Of a stretch of 64,000 bases of DNA, positions 16,292 through 25,355 are shown piece by piece (the stretch's first letter is position 1; each line of letters begins with the position of its first letter). Under the pieces are notes generated by a model. That model saw only the letters and a program-made list of their open reading frames with translations. It did no database searches and was not told the origin of the DNA. The position numbers and the translations under genes were made by a program. Origin of the DNA: Emticicia agri (GTDB lineage Bacteria > Bacteroidota > Bacteroidia > Cytophagales > Spirosomataceae). The DNA lies in assembly GCF_004168285.1 (NCBI RefSeq), contig NZ_SEWF01000026.1:1-64000 (forward strand). Reading direction: 5' to 3'.

Positions 16292-17722
16292 TCAGCATAA
16301 CTGATACTCCGGTAACATCATCAGAGCCATAGCGGCTTTTCTGACAGTTTCAGTTCTGGAATCAGTTTTTGTTTTATCCTGAATCCCTTGAACAACTGCT
16401 TCGGCAGGTGAAACCTGCAAAAGAAAATCACTCATCTCTGTCATGAGTTTTGCCTCTTTATCCGAAAAAATGCTGGCATAGGCTGTCCAGTCCATATCGG
16501 CTCTGAAGCTCCTTTTACGAGTCTGATAATCGGTATTGATGTCTCCATCACTTTTGGCATTTATTTCAGGCTGCTTGTCTGTAAAAATCAATGCCGGAAT
16601 CTGCATTCTGAACAGTAGACTTGAACTATCTATCCAGTTTTTTCCCCCGGGCCAACCTGCTACATTGGGCGGATAAAGCAATACCTGCCCCAATACCCTT
16701 TGAATGAAAAGGCTGGTTTGTTCGTCTTCAAACTTTAGACCCAGGGTTCTTTTCAGACCAACTAATAATTCAACAGGAGATTTTACGTGGCTACCAATAT
16801 TTTGTTGTGCATAAAACCAGTCAGCCGTAAAGATATTTTCGAGCAGATTAGCTATATCATAATTAGTTTTATAAAACCTGGTGGCCAGTTCCTGAATTTT
16901 TTCCTGATGCCCGTGCGTTGAAATATTTTCATTGACGAAATGCTGATAGACTTTAGTCGTAATAAAAATAGCTGTTTGCTTATTTTCTAATAGTAATTGA
17001 ATAATGTCTTCACCCTTAAAATAGCCCTTTTTCCCAAAAACTGTCTTTTCTTCCTCATCATGTTGTCTTTCCCGGAATACAAAATTGCCCTTGATGTCAA
17101 AATCCCAACCTGTAAAGGCTCTGGCTACTTCTTTAATATCTCTTTCTGTATAATTCCCCCGCCCAAGTGTAAATAATTCCATCAACTCACGAGCGAAGTT
17201 TTCATTTGGGCTTCTTTTTCTATTTTGTCGGTTATTCAGAAACTGCAACATGGCGGGTTCTTTTGAAACTGCCAGCAGCAAATCGCCGAATTTGCCTAAA
17301 GCATATTTTCGGAGGGTATTGACATAACTCTGTGAGAAAGAAGCATTAATGCTGCGAGCTACCAGATGCCCGTGCCAGAAGAACGCCATTTTTTCTCTCA
17401 ACATTCCCTTTTCTGTACTCATAACCTCAAGCCAGGTAGTATTGAGTCTGGCTTGTTCTTCTCTTCTTTCTTTTTGTAGTTCTTTTAGTTTGCTACGCTC
17501 AACCCCCTCACCACCATTCTCTTTTTTATCCATTCGCAGTTTTCTCAGGTCTCCGGCTATATCGGTTGGTTCTACTACGGCAATAGGCACATATACTTCT
17601 GAGTCTTTCAACATTTTTCTGAAAACTTGTTTAGCCGACTGCTTCTCTGTTTCTTTTATAGCTGAAAGCGACTCTCCGAATCCGGCTCGCCAGCATAAGT
17701 GTTGGGCGTGCTTTTGTAACAT
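16292..17722 (-). CDS. DUF1800 family protein
   Basis: A 476-residue member of the DUF1800 family. Recognised by HLCWRAGFGES near the N-terminus (the LLxRAGFG-type opening), FFWHGHLVA, LRKYALGKFGDLL, NRKRSPNENFARELMELFTLG and AGWPGGKNWID-SS near the C-terminus. It has no obvious signal peptide in this frame, unlike the DUF1501 partner; the ATG at 17722 is the only good start. It leads a two-gene unit with the DUF1501 gene. The role is unknown. Confidence 0.9.
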   Translation of the reverse strand: MLQKHAQHLCWRAGFGESLSAIKETEKQSAKQVFRKMLKDSEVYVPIAVVEPTDIAGDLRKLRMDKKENGGEGVERSKLKELQKERREEQARLNTTWLEVMSTEKGMLREKMAFFWHGHLVARSINASFSQSYVNTLRKYALGKFGDLLLAVSKEPAMLQFLNNRQNRKRSPNENFARELMELFTLGRGNYTERDIKEVARAFTGWDFDIKGNFVFRERQHDEEEKTVFGKKGYFKGEDIIQLLLENKQTAIFITTKVYQHFVNENISTHGHQEKIQELATRFYKTNYDIANLLENIFTADWFYAQQNIGSHVKSPVELLVGLKRTLGLKFEDEQTSLFIQRVLGQVLLYPPNVAGWPGGKNWIDSSSLLFRMQIPALIFTDKQPEINAKSDGDINTDYQTRKRSFRADMDWTAYASIFSDKEAKLMTEMSDFLLQVSPAEAVVQGIQDKTKTDSRTETVRKAAMALMMLPEYQLC

Positions 17723-17902
17723 AGCTTGTATGGTTAAGGTACAAGGTATTAGATAGGTTAAAGTAGGTGCAGGTTTAACGCCCGGCTACCAATTTGTAAG
17801 ATTTAATCTGTTTGCTTAATTTTTTTACGCTAAATCTGTTCTCTGTGTAGTATAGTAATCTAAATCTCTGCAATCTGTATTACGCCTTGGACTAAAAATG
17901 CG

Positions 17903-17910
17903 TATCTTTG
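17903..17910 (+). promoter_or_regulatory. -7 promoter element of ileS
   Basis: TATCTTTG fits the Bacteroidota -7 element TAnnTTTG; a transcript would begin near 17917. No good TTTG at the expected -33 distance. Its place excludes the in-frame TTG at 17908 as start of ileS and supports ATG 17950. Confidence 0.5.
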
Positions 17911-17949
17911 CACTCTATTTGGGGAAAGAGCCCCTATTCGCTTATTATT

Positions 17950-20900
17950 ATGCACTACAAAGAGTATAAATCAGTCAACTATGCAGCAATTGCTGACGAG
18001 ATTCTTGAATTCTGGAAGCAGAACAAAATATTCGAGCAATCTATTGAGGTAAGAGAGGGGTCTCCTGCTTTTACCTTTTATGAAGGACCACCCTCAGCGA
18101 ATGGAACGCCGGGTATTCACCACGTAATGGCTCGTACAATTAAAGATATTTTTTGCCGCTATAAGACACTTCGTGGGTATCAGGTAAAACGTAAGGGCGG
18201 TTGGGATACACATGGCTTGCCTATTGAGTTGCAGGTAGAAAAAGAATTAGGTATTACCAAAGAAGATATAGGGGTTAAGATTTCGGTTGAGGATTATAAC
18301 AAGCAATGTCGTGAAACAGTAATGCGTTTTACTGACCAGTGGAATGACCTGACTGAAAAGATGGGCTATTGGGTTGATTTAGATGACCCATACATTACTT
18401 ATAAAAACGAATACATAGAAAGTATCTGGTATTTGCTGAAAGAGTTCTATAAAAAGGGCTTATTGTATAAAGGCTATACTATTCAGCCTTATTCGCCTGC
18501 GGCCGGAACAGGGCTTTCGTCGCATGAGTTGAATATGCCGGGTACTTATAAAGAAGTAAAAGATACTTCTCTCACCGCCCAGTTTAAAGTAAAAAAATCA
18601 GAGAAATCGGACTTTTTATTTGAAGCAGCCAAAGGAGATAACGTGTATATATTGGCATGGACGACTACCCCCTGGACGCTCCCTGCCAACTCTGCTTTGA
18701 CCGTAGGTAAAGGTATTGATTATGTATTAGTACATACTTTCAATCCATATACCTATCTGCCCGTAAATGTAGTATTAGCCAAAGTACTGGTTAATAAATA
18801 TTTATCAGAAAAAGGGCATGAGGGTGATTTTGAAGGCTTTGAAGCATCAGACAAAAAAATCATTCCGTGGACAGTTCTTGCTGAATTTAAAGGTTCAGAG
18901 TTAGAGGGTATTGAATACGAACAATTATTACCTTATGTACAGCCAGAAGCGGCGGCATTCAGAGTAATTATCGGTGATTTTGTAACCACAGAAGATGGTA
19001 CAGGGGTTGTGCATACCTCTCCTACTTTTGGTGCCGACGACTTCCGGGTAGCCCAACAAAATGGTATTCCGCCTATTATGATTAAAGATGAAACAGGCAA
19101 AGATGTACCAATTGTTGACAAGCGTGGCCGCTTTGTAAAAGAGATTACAGATTTTGCGTTGGACTACGTAAAAGAGCAATATCTGACCGATGCCGAAAAA
19201 GAAACAGAACGCCAGAAACAAGGGCGTGATAAATACCTGTCGGTTGATGAGCGCATCAGTATCAAACTAAAAACAGAGAACAAGGCTTTCAATGTACAGA
19301 AGTTTGACCACCCGTATCCGCATTGCTGGCGTACTGATAAGCCTGTGTTATATTATCCGTTAGATAGTTGGTTTATCCGCACTACGGCCATGAAAGACCG
19401 TTTGGTGGCTTTGAATAAAACCATTAACTGGCAACCGGAAAGCACAGGTACAGGTCGTTTTGGCAACTGGCTGGAAAATGCCGTTGACTGGAACTTATCC
19501 CGTAGCCGTTACTGGGGTACTCCACTACCTATCTGGAGAAGTGAAGATGGAGAAGAGGTCTGTATTGGTTCGTTAGAAGAATTGAAAAACGGTATTCTTC
19601 ATGCACAGAAAGACGATGCCCTATCAATAGAGCAAAAACAAAAGAATGCTTATTTCCTTGAATTACTGGCCGAAAACAAAGAAGATTTACACCGTCCGTT
19701 TGTAGATGAAGTATATCTGGTTTCAACAAGTGGCAAAGTAATGCAACGTGAAAGCGACCTGATAGATGTCTGGTTTGATTCTGGTGCCATGCCTTTTGCC
19801 CAATGGCATTATCCATTTGAAAACAAAGAGATATTTGATAATAGCTATCCGGCCGATTTCATCTCTGAGGGTGTTGACCAGACTCGTGGCTGGTTCTTTA
19901 CCTTGCATGCTATTTCGGGTATGTTATATGACTCTATTGCCTTTAAAAACGTAGTATCAACCGGATTAGTCTTGGACAAAAACGGCAATAAGATGTCGAA
20001 GCGTTTGGGCAATGCCGTGAATCCGTTTGAAACACTGGCACAATATGGCGCAGACCCAACCCGCTGGTATATGATTACCAACGCCGAACCCTGGGATAAC
20101 CTGAAATTTAATGTAGAGGGTATTACAGAAGTACAACGTAAATTCTTTGGCACGCTGACCAATACGTATAATTTCTTTGCCCTATACGCCAATCTGGATA
20201 ATTATAAGATGACAGAGTTCGACAGGGTACCATACGAGCGTTTGCCGGAAATGGACCGTTGGATTCTATCGAAATTGAATACTTTAGTAAAAGAAGTAGC
20301 TGAACAGTACGAGACCTACAACCCTACAAAAGCGGGGCGTCTGGTACAGGATTTTGTGTGTGACCAACTCTCTAACTGGTATGTACGTTTGTGCCGTCGC
20401 CGTTTCTGGCAGGGTGAAATGACAGAGAATAAACAAGCGGCTTACGAAACGCTTCAGCATTGTCTGGTAGTAGTCTCGCAGTTGATGTCGCCTATCGCTC
20501 CTTTCTATGGCGATTGGTTGTATCGAAACATGACCGATTGTATCCGTGAAGAAGCGAAGGCTAAAAGAACGCATTTTCTGCATGAGTCGGTACACTTTAC
20601 AACCTGGCATGAATATGATGCAAGCATGGTTGATACTGATTTGGAAGAATCAATGGAATTGGCACAGAGAATCTCTTCTCTGGTACACTCTTTGCGTAAA
20701 ATTCATAAAATTAAGGTGCGTCAGCCTTTACAAAGAGTATTGATTCCGGTACTTTCTGAAAGCACACGTGAGAAGATTCGCCATGTGGAAGAAATCATTA
20801 AATCGGAAGTAAATATCAAGGCTGTTGAATACCTTGACGATGATTCGGGTATTTTGAAAAAGAAAGTAAAACCTAATTTTAAAGTATTAGGCCCTAAGTA

Positions 20901-21390
20901 TGGAAAAGATATGAAAGAAGTGGGCAACTTTATCAATTCCATGACAGGCGAACAATTGAAGGAATTAGAGAAAAGTGGTGAACTTTACACCAATTCAGCT
21001 TTAGCAACTTTCTCATACCTGAAACTGGAAGATGTAGAAATTCTGACAGAAGATGTACCGGGTTGGTTAGTAGCCAGCGAAGGAGGCATTACAGTCGCTT
21101 TAGATATGACTATTTCAGAAGAATTACGTAACGAAGGTATAGCCCGTGACTTTGTAAATCGTATCCAGAATTACAGAAAAGACAATGGTTTTGAAGTAAT
21201 TGATAAAATTGTTATATCTTTGTATAATAATAGCGAAATGCTTGTTAACGCTATTGAAGCAAATAAAGAGTATATTTGTCAGGAAGTACAAGCACTTTCA
21301 TTAGCAATTGTTCAGGACTCCCCTCAAGATGCCAGTCAGATTGAAATGGACGAGTTCTTACTAATAGTAAAAGTTAATGTGGTTAAATAA
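17950..21390 (+). CDS. ileS: Isoleucine--tRNA ligase, type 2-like with GIHH motif
   Basis: A class I synthetase of 1146 residues that charges tRNA-Ile in the cytoplasm. ATG at 17950 is chosen over an in-frame TTG at 17908, which overlaps the promoter. The signature motif that is normally HIGH reads GIHH (residues 55-58, in NGTPGIHHVMARTIKD), so its first and third residues are swapped. Next come GGWDTHGLPIELQVEKELG, the editing domain with TTPWTLPANSAL, GTGVVHTSPTFGADD, then WFISEGVDQTRGWF-type text and KMSKR (19990-20004) rather than KMSKS. WDTHGLP and KMSKR are traits of the eukaryote-like type 2 enzymes, whose GxHH subgroup is known for mupirocin hyper-resistance. Monocistronic, with a clear terminator. 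Confidence 0.96.
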   Translation: MHYKEYKSVNYAAIADEILEFWKQNKIFEQSIEVREGSPAFTFYEGPPSANGTPGIHHVMARTIKDIFCRYKTLRGYQVKRKGGWDTHGLPIELQVEKELGITKEDIGVKISVEDYNKQCRETVMRFTDQWNDLTEKMGYWVDLDDPYITYKNEYIESIWYLLKEFYKKGLLYKGYTIQPYSPAAGTGLSSHELNMPGTYKEVKDTSLTAQFKVKKSEKSDFLFEAAKGDNVYILAWTTTPWTLPANSALTVGKGIDYVLVHTFNPYTYLPVNVVLAKVLVNKYLSEKGHEGDFEGFEASDKKIIPWTVLAEFKGSELEGIEYEQLLPYVQPEAAAFRVIIGDFVTTEDGTGVVHTSPTFGADDFRVAQQNGIPPIMIKDETGKDVPIVDKRGRFVKEITDFALDYVKEQYLTDAEKETERQKQGRDKYLSVDERISIKLKTENKAFNVQKFDHPYPHCWRTDKPVLYYPLDSWFIRTTAMKDRLVALNKTINWQPESTGTGRFGNWLENAVDWNLSRSRYWGTPLPIWRSEDGEEVCIGSLEELKNGILHAQKDDALSIEQKQKNAYFLELLAENKEDLHRPFVDEVYLVSTSGKVMQRESDLIDVWFDSGAMPFAQWHYPFENKEIFDNSYPADFISEGVDQTRGWFFTLHAISGMLYDSIAFKNVVSTGLVLDKNGNKMSKRLGNAVNPFETLAQYGADPTRWYMITNAEPWDNLKFNVEGITEVQRKFFGTLTNTYNFFALYANLDNYKMTEFDRVPYERLPEMDRWILSKLNTLVKEVAEQYETYNPTKAGRLVQDFVCDQLSNWYVRLCRRRFWQGEMTENKQAAYETLQHCLVVVSQLMSPIAPFYGDWLYRNMTDCIREEAKAKRTHFLHESVHFTTWHEYDASMVDTDLEESMELAQRISSLVHSLRKIHKIKVRQPLQRVLIPVLSESTREKIRHVEEIIKSEVNIKAVEYLDDDSGILKKKVKPNFKVLGPKYGKDMKEVGNFINSMTGEQLKELEKSGELYTNSALATFSYLKLEDVEILTEDVPGWLVASEGGITVALDMTISEELRNEGIARDFVNRIQNYRKDNGFEVIDKIVISLYNNSEMLVNAIEANKEYICQEVQALSLAIVQDSPQDASQIEMDEFLLIVKVNVVK

Positions 21391-21406
21391 CAATCCCATA
21401 GATATG

Positions 21407-21435
21407 AAAAAGGTGGAGAAATTCTCCACCTTTTT
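21407..21435 (+). terminator. Terminator of ileS
   Basis: Palindrome AAAAAGGTGGAG...CTCCACCTTTTT with a 5-base loop, 17 bases after the stop. The symmetry lets it also serve the convergent gene at 21439. Confidence 0.9.
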
Positions 21436-21438
21436 ATT

Positions 21439-22728
21439 TTAGGTTTTAGCTATATGCTTAATCCCCTCAAGCAACCTGTCTAAATCATTGAGTGTTGTGT
21501 ACACATGCGGTGTTACACGCACCCCATCTAATTTCTCCCATTTTACAGGAGAGGTATGAATTTTAAACTTACCTAACAATTCGCCCTCAATTTTGCCCCC
21601 TTCCAGACCTTCTATGCCAAAATGCGCCAAAGCTCCTGAGAACTCTTGTTTGAGCGACGTATTGAGTTTAAATTTAGGAATATGACTCTGTGCCTCTTTA
21701 GCCCAGTAGTTTTTCAGATACCTTAAACGAGCTTCTTTACGGGCATTGCCGATTGCTAACTGGAAATTCAATGCCTGTCCGATAGCCTGCTCAATCATAA
21801 ATGGTCTTGTACCCAGGTTCTCAAATTTTCTGATATTATCCGAGTTGGGTTTGTCATTAGGTATCAATGGAAATACTTTACTGATTTTTTCTTTTTTCAT
21901 CCATAACATACCTGAGCCTATCGGCGCAGAAAGCCATTTATGTAAACTTGTTCCGTAATAATCACCCCCTAAATCGGGGATTTTATATTCAAGATGAGCA
22001 AAAGAATGGGCGCCATCAATTACTACTTCAATGCCTCTTTTATGTGCCTCGTCTGCTATGCGTTTAGCTGGTAAAATCTGCCCGTTCCAGTTAATAATAT
22101 GTGTAATATGCACTACTTTGGTTTTGGGTGTCATTTGCTCTACAAACTTTTTCACTATTAAATCATTGTCTTCGGCAGGCAGGTCTAACTCTACATAATT
22201 AATTTTCAATCCTTCTCTCAACTCTCTTTGTCTATACGCATGCAACATATTAGGGTAATCGTAGCGTGTCATAACAATTTCATCACCTTTTTGCAGCGGC
22301 AAGCCTAATATAATGGTGTCTAATGCTTCTGTGGCATTGCGGTTTATCGCAATTTCTTCCGGCGATACCCCGGCATATTTAGCCAGATTTTCTCTCAGTG
22401 GCTCACGTCCCTGGTCTAATATACGCCACATAAAATAACTGGGAGCTTCGTTGGCAAATTTGCCATAACGCTCAACCGCATTTTGCACTACCAAGGGCGC
22501 AGGGCTTACCCCACCATTATTCAGGTTAATGATTTGGGGCGAAACTGTATAGGCTTGCTGAATCTGATACCAGTAGTCTTCATCAGTAGCCAGTTCTTCT
22601 ACGGTTTTATTGGGGCTTAGCTGACTGATAGTTAAAAGGTTATCAGCTGAGAGGGCCTTTAAGGAAGGTAGAAGCGATGCACCTGTAAAAGCTGATAGTT
22701 TTTGAATGAAGTGTCTGCGTGATTTCAT
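21439..22728 (-). CDS. PLP-dependent class V aminotransferase-like protein with leader
   Basis: A 429-residue fold-type I enzyme of the aminotransferase class V/cysteine desulfurase superfamily, closest in layout to isopenicillin N epimerase-like proteins. The N-terminus MKSRRHFIQKLSAFTGASLL is Tat-like, so it may be exported folded. Motifs: LNNGGVSPAP, NRNATEALDTII, VVIDGAHSFAHL (PLP-binding Asp), and GTSLHKWLSAPIGSGML, where the Lys in SLHK is the expected Schiff-base residue. The substrate is unknown. Convergent with ileS, sharing the terminator between them. Confidence 0.85.
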   Translation of the reverse strand: MKSRRHFIQKLSAFTGASLLPSLKALSADNLLTISQLSPNKTVEELATDEDYWYQIQQAYTVSPQIINLNNGGVSPAPLVVQNAVERYGKFANEAPSYFMWRILDQGREPLRENLAKYAGVSPEEIAINRNATEALDTIILGLPLQKGDEIVMTRYDYPNMLHAYRQRELREGLKINYVELDLPAEDNDLIVKKFVEQMTPKTKVVHITHIINWNGQILPAKRIADEAHKRGIEVVIDGAHSFAHLEYKIPDLGGDYYGTSLHKWLSAPIGSGMLWMKKEKISKVFPLIPNDKPNSDNIRKFENLGTRPFMIEQAIGQALNFQLAIGNARKEARLRYLKNYWAKEAQSHIPKFKLNTSLKQEFSGALAHFGIEGLEGGKIEGELLGKFKIHTSPVKWEKLDGVRVTPHVYTTLNDLDRLLEGIKHIAKT

Positions 22729-22857
22729 TTCTGGAGTTTAGGTATTGAGTGTATGCGAATATAACGAAATTGATAGTAGAAGCAAATGGAGGAATGGCAT
22801 TTACTGAAGATTCTATTGAATATCTATCAAATACTTAAATAAGTCCTATGAAAAGGC

Positions 22858-22880
22858 AAAAAGCCCTCTAACGGGCTTTA
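22858..22880 (-). terminator. Terminator of the toxin-antitoxin pair
   Basis: AAAGCCC, 6-base loop, GGGCTTT; read on the minus strand it ends in five T. It overlaps the toxin stop codon. Confidence 0.75.
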
Positions 22881-23156
22881 TTGATATACTTCTTTCCTAT
22901 GTGCTACTTTCAAAATATAGATTGTCAAAACATTATTTTCAATAGAATAAATAGCTCTGTAATCGCCAACTCTTATCCTATAAACTTCCTCCAAATCTAT
23001 CCCTAATGATTTTGGATTAATTAATTTTTTTGTCCCTTGTACATCGTATGGATTCTCCGCAAGTTCCTGAAATTTCTCTCTAAATTTCTTTATATAATCT
23101 ATAGGCAATTTTTTAAGTTCTTTCAGAGCTTTTCTGCTGATTTCAACTGTGTACAT
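22878..23156 (-). CDS. RelE/ParE-family toxin
   Basis: A 92-residue protein of the RelE/ParE superfamily, starting at ATG 23156 (MYTVEISRKALKELKKLP). An in-frame start at 23198 would overlap the antitoxin and lacks similarity. It has the family C-terminal half RIRVGDYRAIYSIENNVLTIYILKVAHRKEVY, with the conserved RVGDYRAIY strand and the basic VAHRKEVY end. RelE-type members cleave mRNA at the ribosome and ParE-type inhibit gyrase; sequence alone does not settle which. The antitoxin gene ends 7 bases upstream, as expected for a type II pair. Confidence 0.85.
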   Translation of the reverse strand: MYTVEISRKALKELKKLPIDYIKKFREKFQELAENPYDVQGTKKLINPKSLGIDLEEVYRIRVGDYRAIYSIENNVLTIYILKVAHRKEVYQ

Positions 23157-23163
23157 TGAACAT

Positions 23164-23373
23164 TTATTTTGAAGATAAAATTTTGTCAACAGATTCAAAG
23201 AAATCTACTTTTTCATCATCAATCCTGTCCTGAACTAATAATAAATCCTGTATATCTTCAAAAAACTCTTTCATTATCTTATTCTTCAAACTAACTATTA
23301 CTTCCGTTCTCTCACCTTTTTCGTTAGTAACGAATTTGATATTTTCTGATATGATTTGCGCTTGTGTTGCCAT
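23164..23373 (-). CDS. Antitoxin partner of the RelE/ParE toxin
   Basis: A small acidic protein of 69 residues directly upstream of the toxin gene in the same operon. The N-terminal part (QAQIISENIKFVTNEKGERTEVIVSL) predicts a beta-strand-rich DNA-binding or dimer region, and the acidic C-terminus (FEDIQDLLLVQDRIDDEKVDFFESVDKIL) would wrap the toxin. I do not recognise the exact antitoxin family; the role follows from size, charge and position. Such antitoxins usually repress their own promoter; TATGTTTG on the minus strand at 23414-23421 is a possible -7 element. Confidence 0.78.
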   Translation of the reverse strand: MATQAQIISENIKFVTNEKGERTEVIVSLKNKIMKEFFEDIQDLLLVQDRIDDEKVDFFESVDKILSSK

Positions 23374-23499
23374 CTTAATAAATCAAATTACATTTAGTTT
23401 ATACTTTAATAGGCAAACATAAATTTACCTTAATCTCTATATTAAACCAATAAATTCACATAAAAATTTAGAAATTTCATACAAAGCTATACACAAAAA

Positions 23500-23523
23500 A
23501 ATCCCAACCATTTGGCTGGGATT
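23500..23523 (-). terminator. Terminator of the DegP-like gene
   Basis: AATCCCAaCCA and TGGcTGGGATT form a stem with one mismatch pair; on the minus strand seven T follow. It lies 24 bases after the protease stop codon. Confidence 0.8.
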
Positions 23524-23546
23524 CTTATTTGCACTACTCTGCGCCA

Positions 23547-25085
23547 CTATTCCAAACTCAAACCATAACAAGTCGTACGTGATGCACTCTGGTAAGTGCC
23601 ACAAATCATTACGCCTTCATCTCCGTTTTCTTTCGCTTCTTTTATTGCTGCTTTGAAGTCGTTGATATTGTTGATTTTCTTCTCACCTACTTTCAATACT
23701 ACAAATCCTTCACGCATTTGTGTATAGTCTGCAATATCGCCATCATAGATTTTCTTCACTACCACACCACTGGATACTCCGATTTTTTGTTTATCTACTG
23801 ATGAAAGCTCGCCTAAATCAATGCCTAATTTTTCAAAAGTGCTATTAGCTGAAGCCACTTCTTTTTTCAGGAAATCTTTGCCACCGTCACGGTTGCGTAA
23901 GGTTACATCGAAATCCCTTAATTTACCATCACGGGATACCGTTACGATAGCAGATTCACCCGGACGTTTACGACCAATCATTTCCTGTAATCTTGGACCA
24001 CTTTTGGTATCTACGCCATCTACTTTCACAATTACATCACCTTTCTGGATTCCCGCAGCTTTGGCAGCACCATTATCAATCACATCGGCTACATAAATAC
24101 CTTCTGATACTTTTGAGCCTACTTCTTCTGCTCTTTTGCTATCTAATTCTACAAGGTTGATACCTAAATACCCACGTTGTACATTACCGAATTTAACAAT
24201 ATCAGCTGTTACTTTTTTCACGATACTTGATGGAACCGCAAAAGCATATCCTGCATAAGCACCATTCGGGCTGGCAATAGCTGTATTGATACCGATTAGC
24301 TCACCTTTCAGATTTACTAAGGCTCCACCACTATTGCCCGGGTTTACAGCAGCATCGGTCTGGATAAATGACTCGATAGCATCGCTTGTTCTTTGTTGAC
24401 GGTCATCGCCATAACGTCTGTACATTTGTTGTTGTTTCTGTGCCAAGATACCGATGTTACGGCCTTTTGCACTTACAATACCTGCAGTTACAGTCGATTC
24501 CAGATTGAAAGGGTTACCTACTGCCAACACCCACTCTCCTACTTTCACATTATCAGAGTTGGCAAATGCCATTGCAGGGAAGTTTGAACCTTCTATTTTA
24601 ATAACGGCAATGTCTGTCGATGGGTCAGTTCCTAATACCTTCGCTTTATATGAACGGTGGTCAGAAGTGACTACTTCTAATTCATCTGCCCCTTCTACTA
24701 CGTGGTTGTTAGTGGCAATGTAACCATCGTTTGAGATAATTACACCTGAACCCGAAGATTCCTGCTGCTGATTACCGCCACGTGGCATTCCGAACGGAGA
24801 GTCGTCGCCAAAGAAATCATCGAAAATAGAGCGTTGTTGACGCACCATACGAGATGATTTAGCTTTGATGTGTACTACCGATGGAGTCGATAATTCTGCT
24901 GCGTAAGTGAAATCGCCGGGAACGGCGCCACCTCCGGGAAAGTTGGCTAAACGATTAATAGAGGTTGGTGATGAGGCTTCGTTAAAAATTACATCTTTTC
25001 CTTCAAAACCTAACATACGATACCCACCTATGGTAACGATACTACTGGCCAAAGCAATACCGATTGTTTTTAATGTGTTGTTCAT
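23547..25085 (-). CDS. DegP/HtrA-family periplasmic serine protease with two PDZ domains
   Basis: A 512-residue Do-like trypsin-type protease. An N-terminal hydrophobic segment (about 5-25) serves as signal or anchor. The catalytic triad is visible: His128 in ATNNHVVEG, Asp158 in STDIAVIKI and Ser252 in NPGNSGGAL. PDZ1 begins about residue 305 (GYLGINLVEL, with KAAGIQKGDVIVKVDG), and a second, more divergent PDZ is at about 420-500. It would degrade or refold misfolded envelope proteins. It has its own promoter (25191-25221) and a 105-base or longer leader. Hsp20 lies just upstream, so two protein-quality genes adjoin, but a terminator separates them. Confidence 0.95.
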   Translation of the reverse strand: MNNTLKTIGIALASSIVTIGGYRMLGFEGKDVIFNEASSPTSINRLANFPGGGAVPGDFTYAAELSTPSVVHIKAKSSRMVRQQRSIFDDFFGDDSPFGMPRGGNQQQESSGSGVIISNDGYIATNNHVVEGADELEVVTSDHRSYKAKVLGTDPSTDIAVIKIEGSNFPAMAFANSDNVKVGEWVLAVGNPFNLESTVTAGIVSAKGRNIGILAQKQQQMYRRYGDDRQQRTSDAIESFIQTDAAVNPGNSGGALVNLKGELIGINTAIASPNGAYAGYAFAVPSSIVKKVTADIVKFGNVQRGYLGINLVELDSKRAEEVGSKVSEGIYVADVIDNGAAKAAGIQKGDVIVKVDGVDTKSGPRLQEMIGRKRPGESAIVTVSRDGKLRDFDVTLRNRDGGKDFLKKEVASANSTFEKLGIDLGELSSVDKQKIGVSSGVVVKKIYDGDIADYTQMREGFVVLKVGEKKINNINDFKAAIKEAKENGDEGVMICGTYQSASRTTCYGLSLE

Positions 25086-25190
25086 AGTTCTTTACTGCTG
25101 ATTTAAAACTGAATTATTCTGATTACACTGATTGGGGTTACAATCATTGGTAAAATATTATCAAATCTGACTCTTTGCTTTATAGGATAA

Positions 25191-25221
25191 CAAAAATAAT
25201 GTCTTTGTTGTTTTATACAAA
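25191..25221 (-). promoter_or_regulatory. Bacteroidota-type promoter of the DegP-like gene
   Basis: On the minus strand TTTG at 25221-25218, a 19-base spacer and TATTTTTG at 25198-25191. This is the consensus -33/-7 pair, about 105 bases before the ATG. Confidence 0.65.
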
Positions 25222-25302
25222 TTTAACGTAAAACCATTTACTATAATTCGTAGTGCTGTGGATTTTTAACAAATTTTAACTATCGGGTTTTCTGGTACTA
25301 AT

Positions 25303-25336
25303 AAAGGGCAGGAAACCCTGTGGAATCCTGCCCTTT
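25303..25336 (-). terminator. Terminator of the Hsp20 gene
   Basis: Stem AAAGGGCAGGA / TCCTGCCCTTT with a 12-base loop, 20 bases after the hsp20 stop codon. Confidence 0.85.
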
Positions 25337-25355
25337 TAAAAAGGATTACGGCTAT

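Noticed and set aside
17756-17949. T-box or other riboswitch leader before ileS
   Set aside because: The promoter at 17903-17910 leaves only about 33 bases of leader, too short for a T-box, and no T-box bulge sequence is seen.
19529-20192. Several minus-strand frames within ileS
   Set aside because: They lie wholly inside a highly conserved plus-strand gene and show no motifs of their own.
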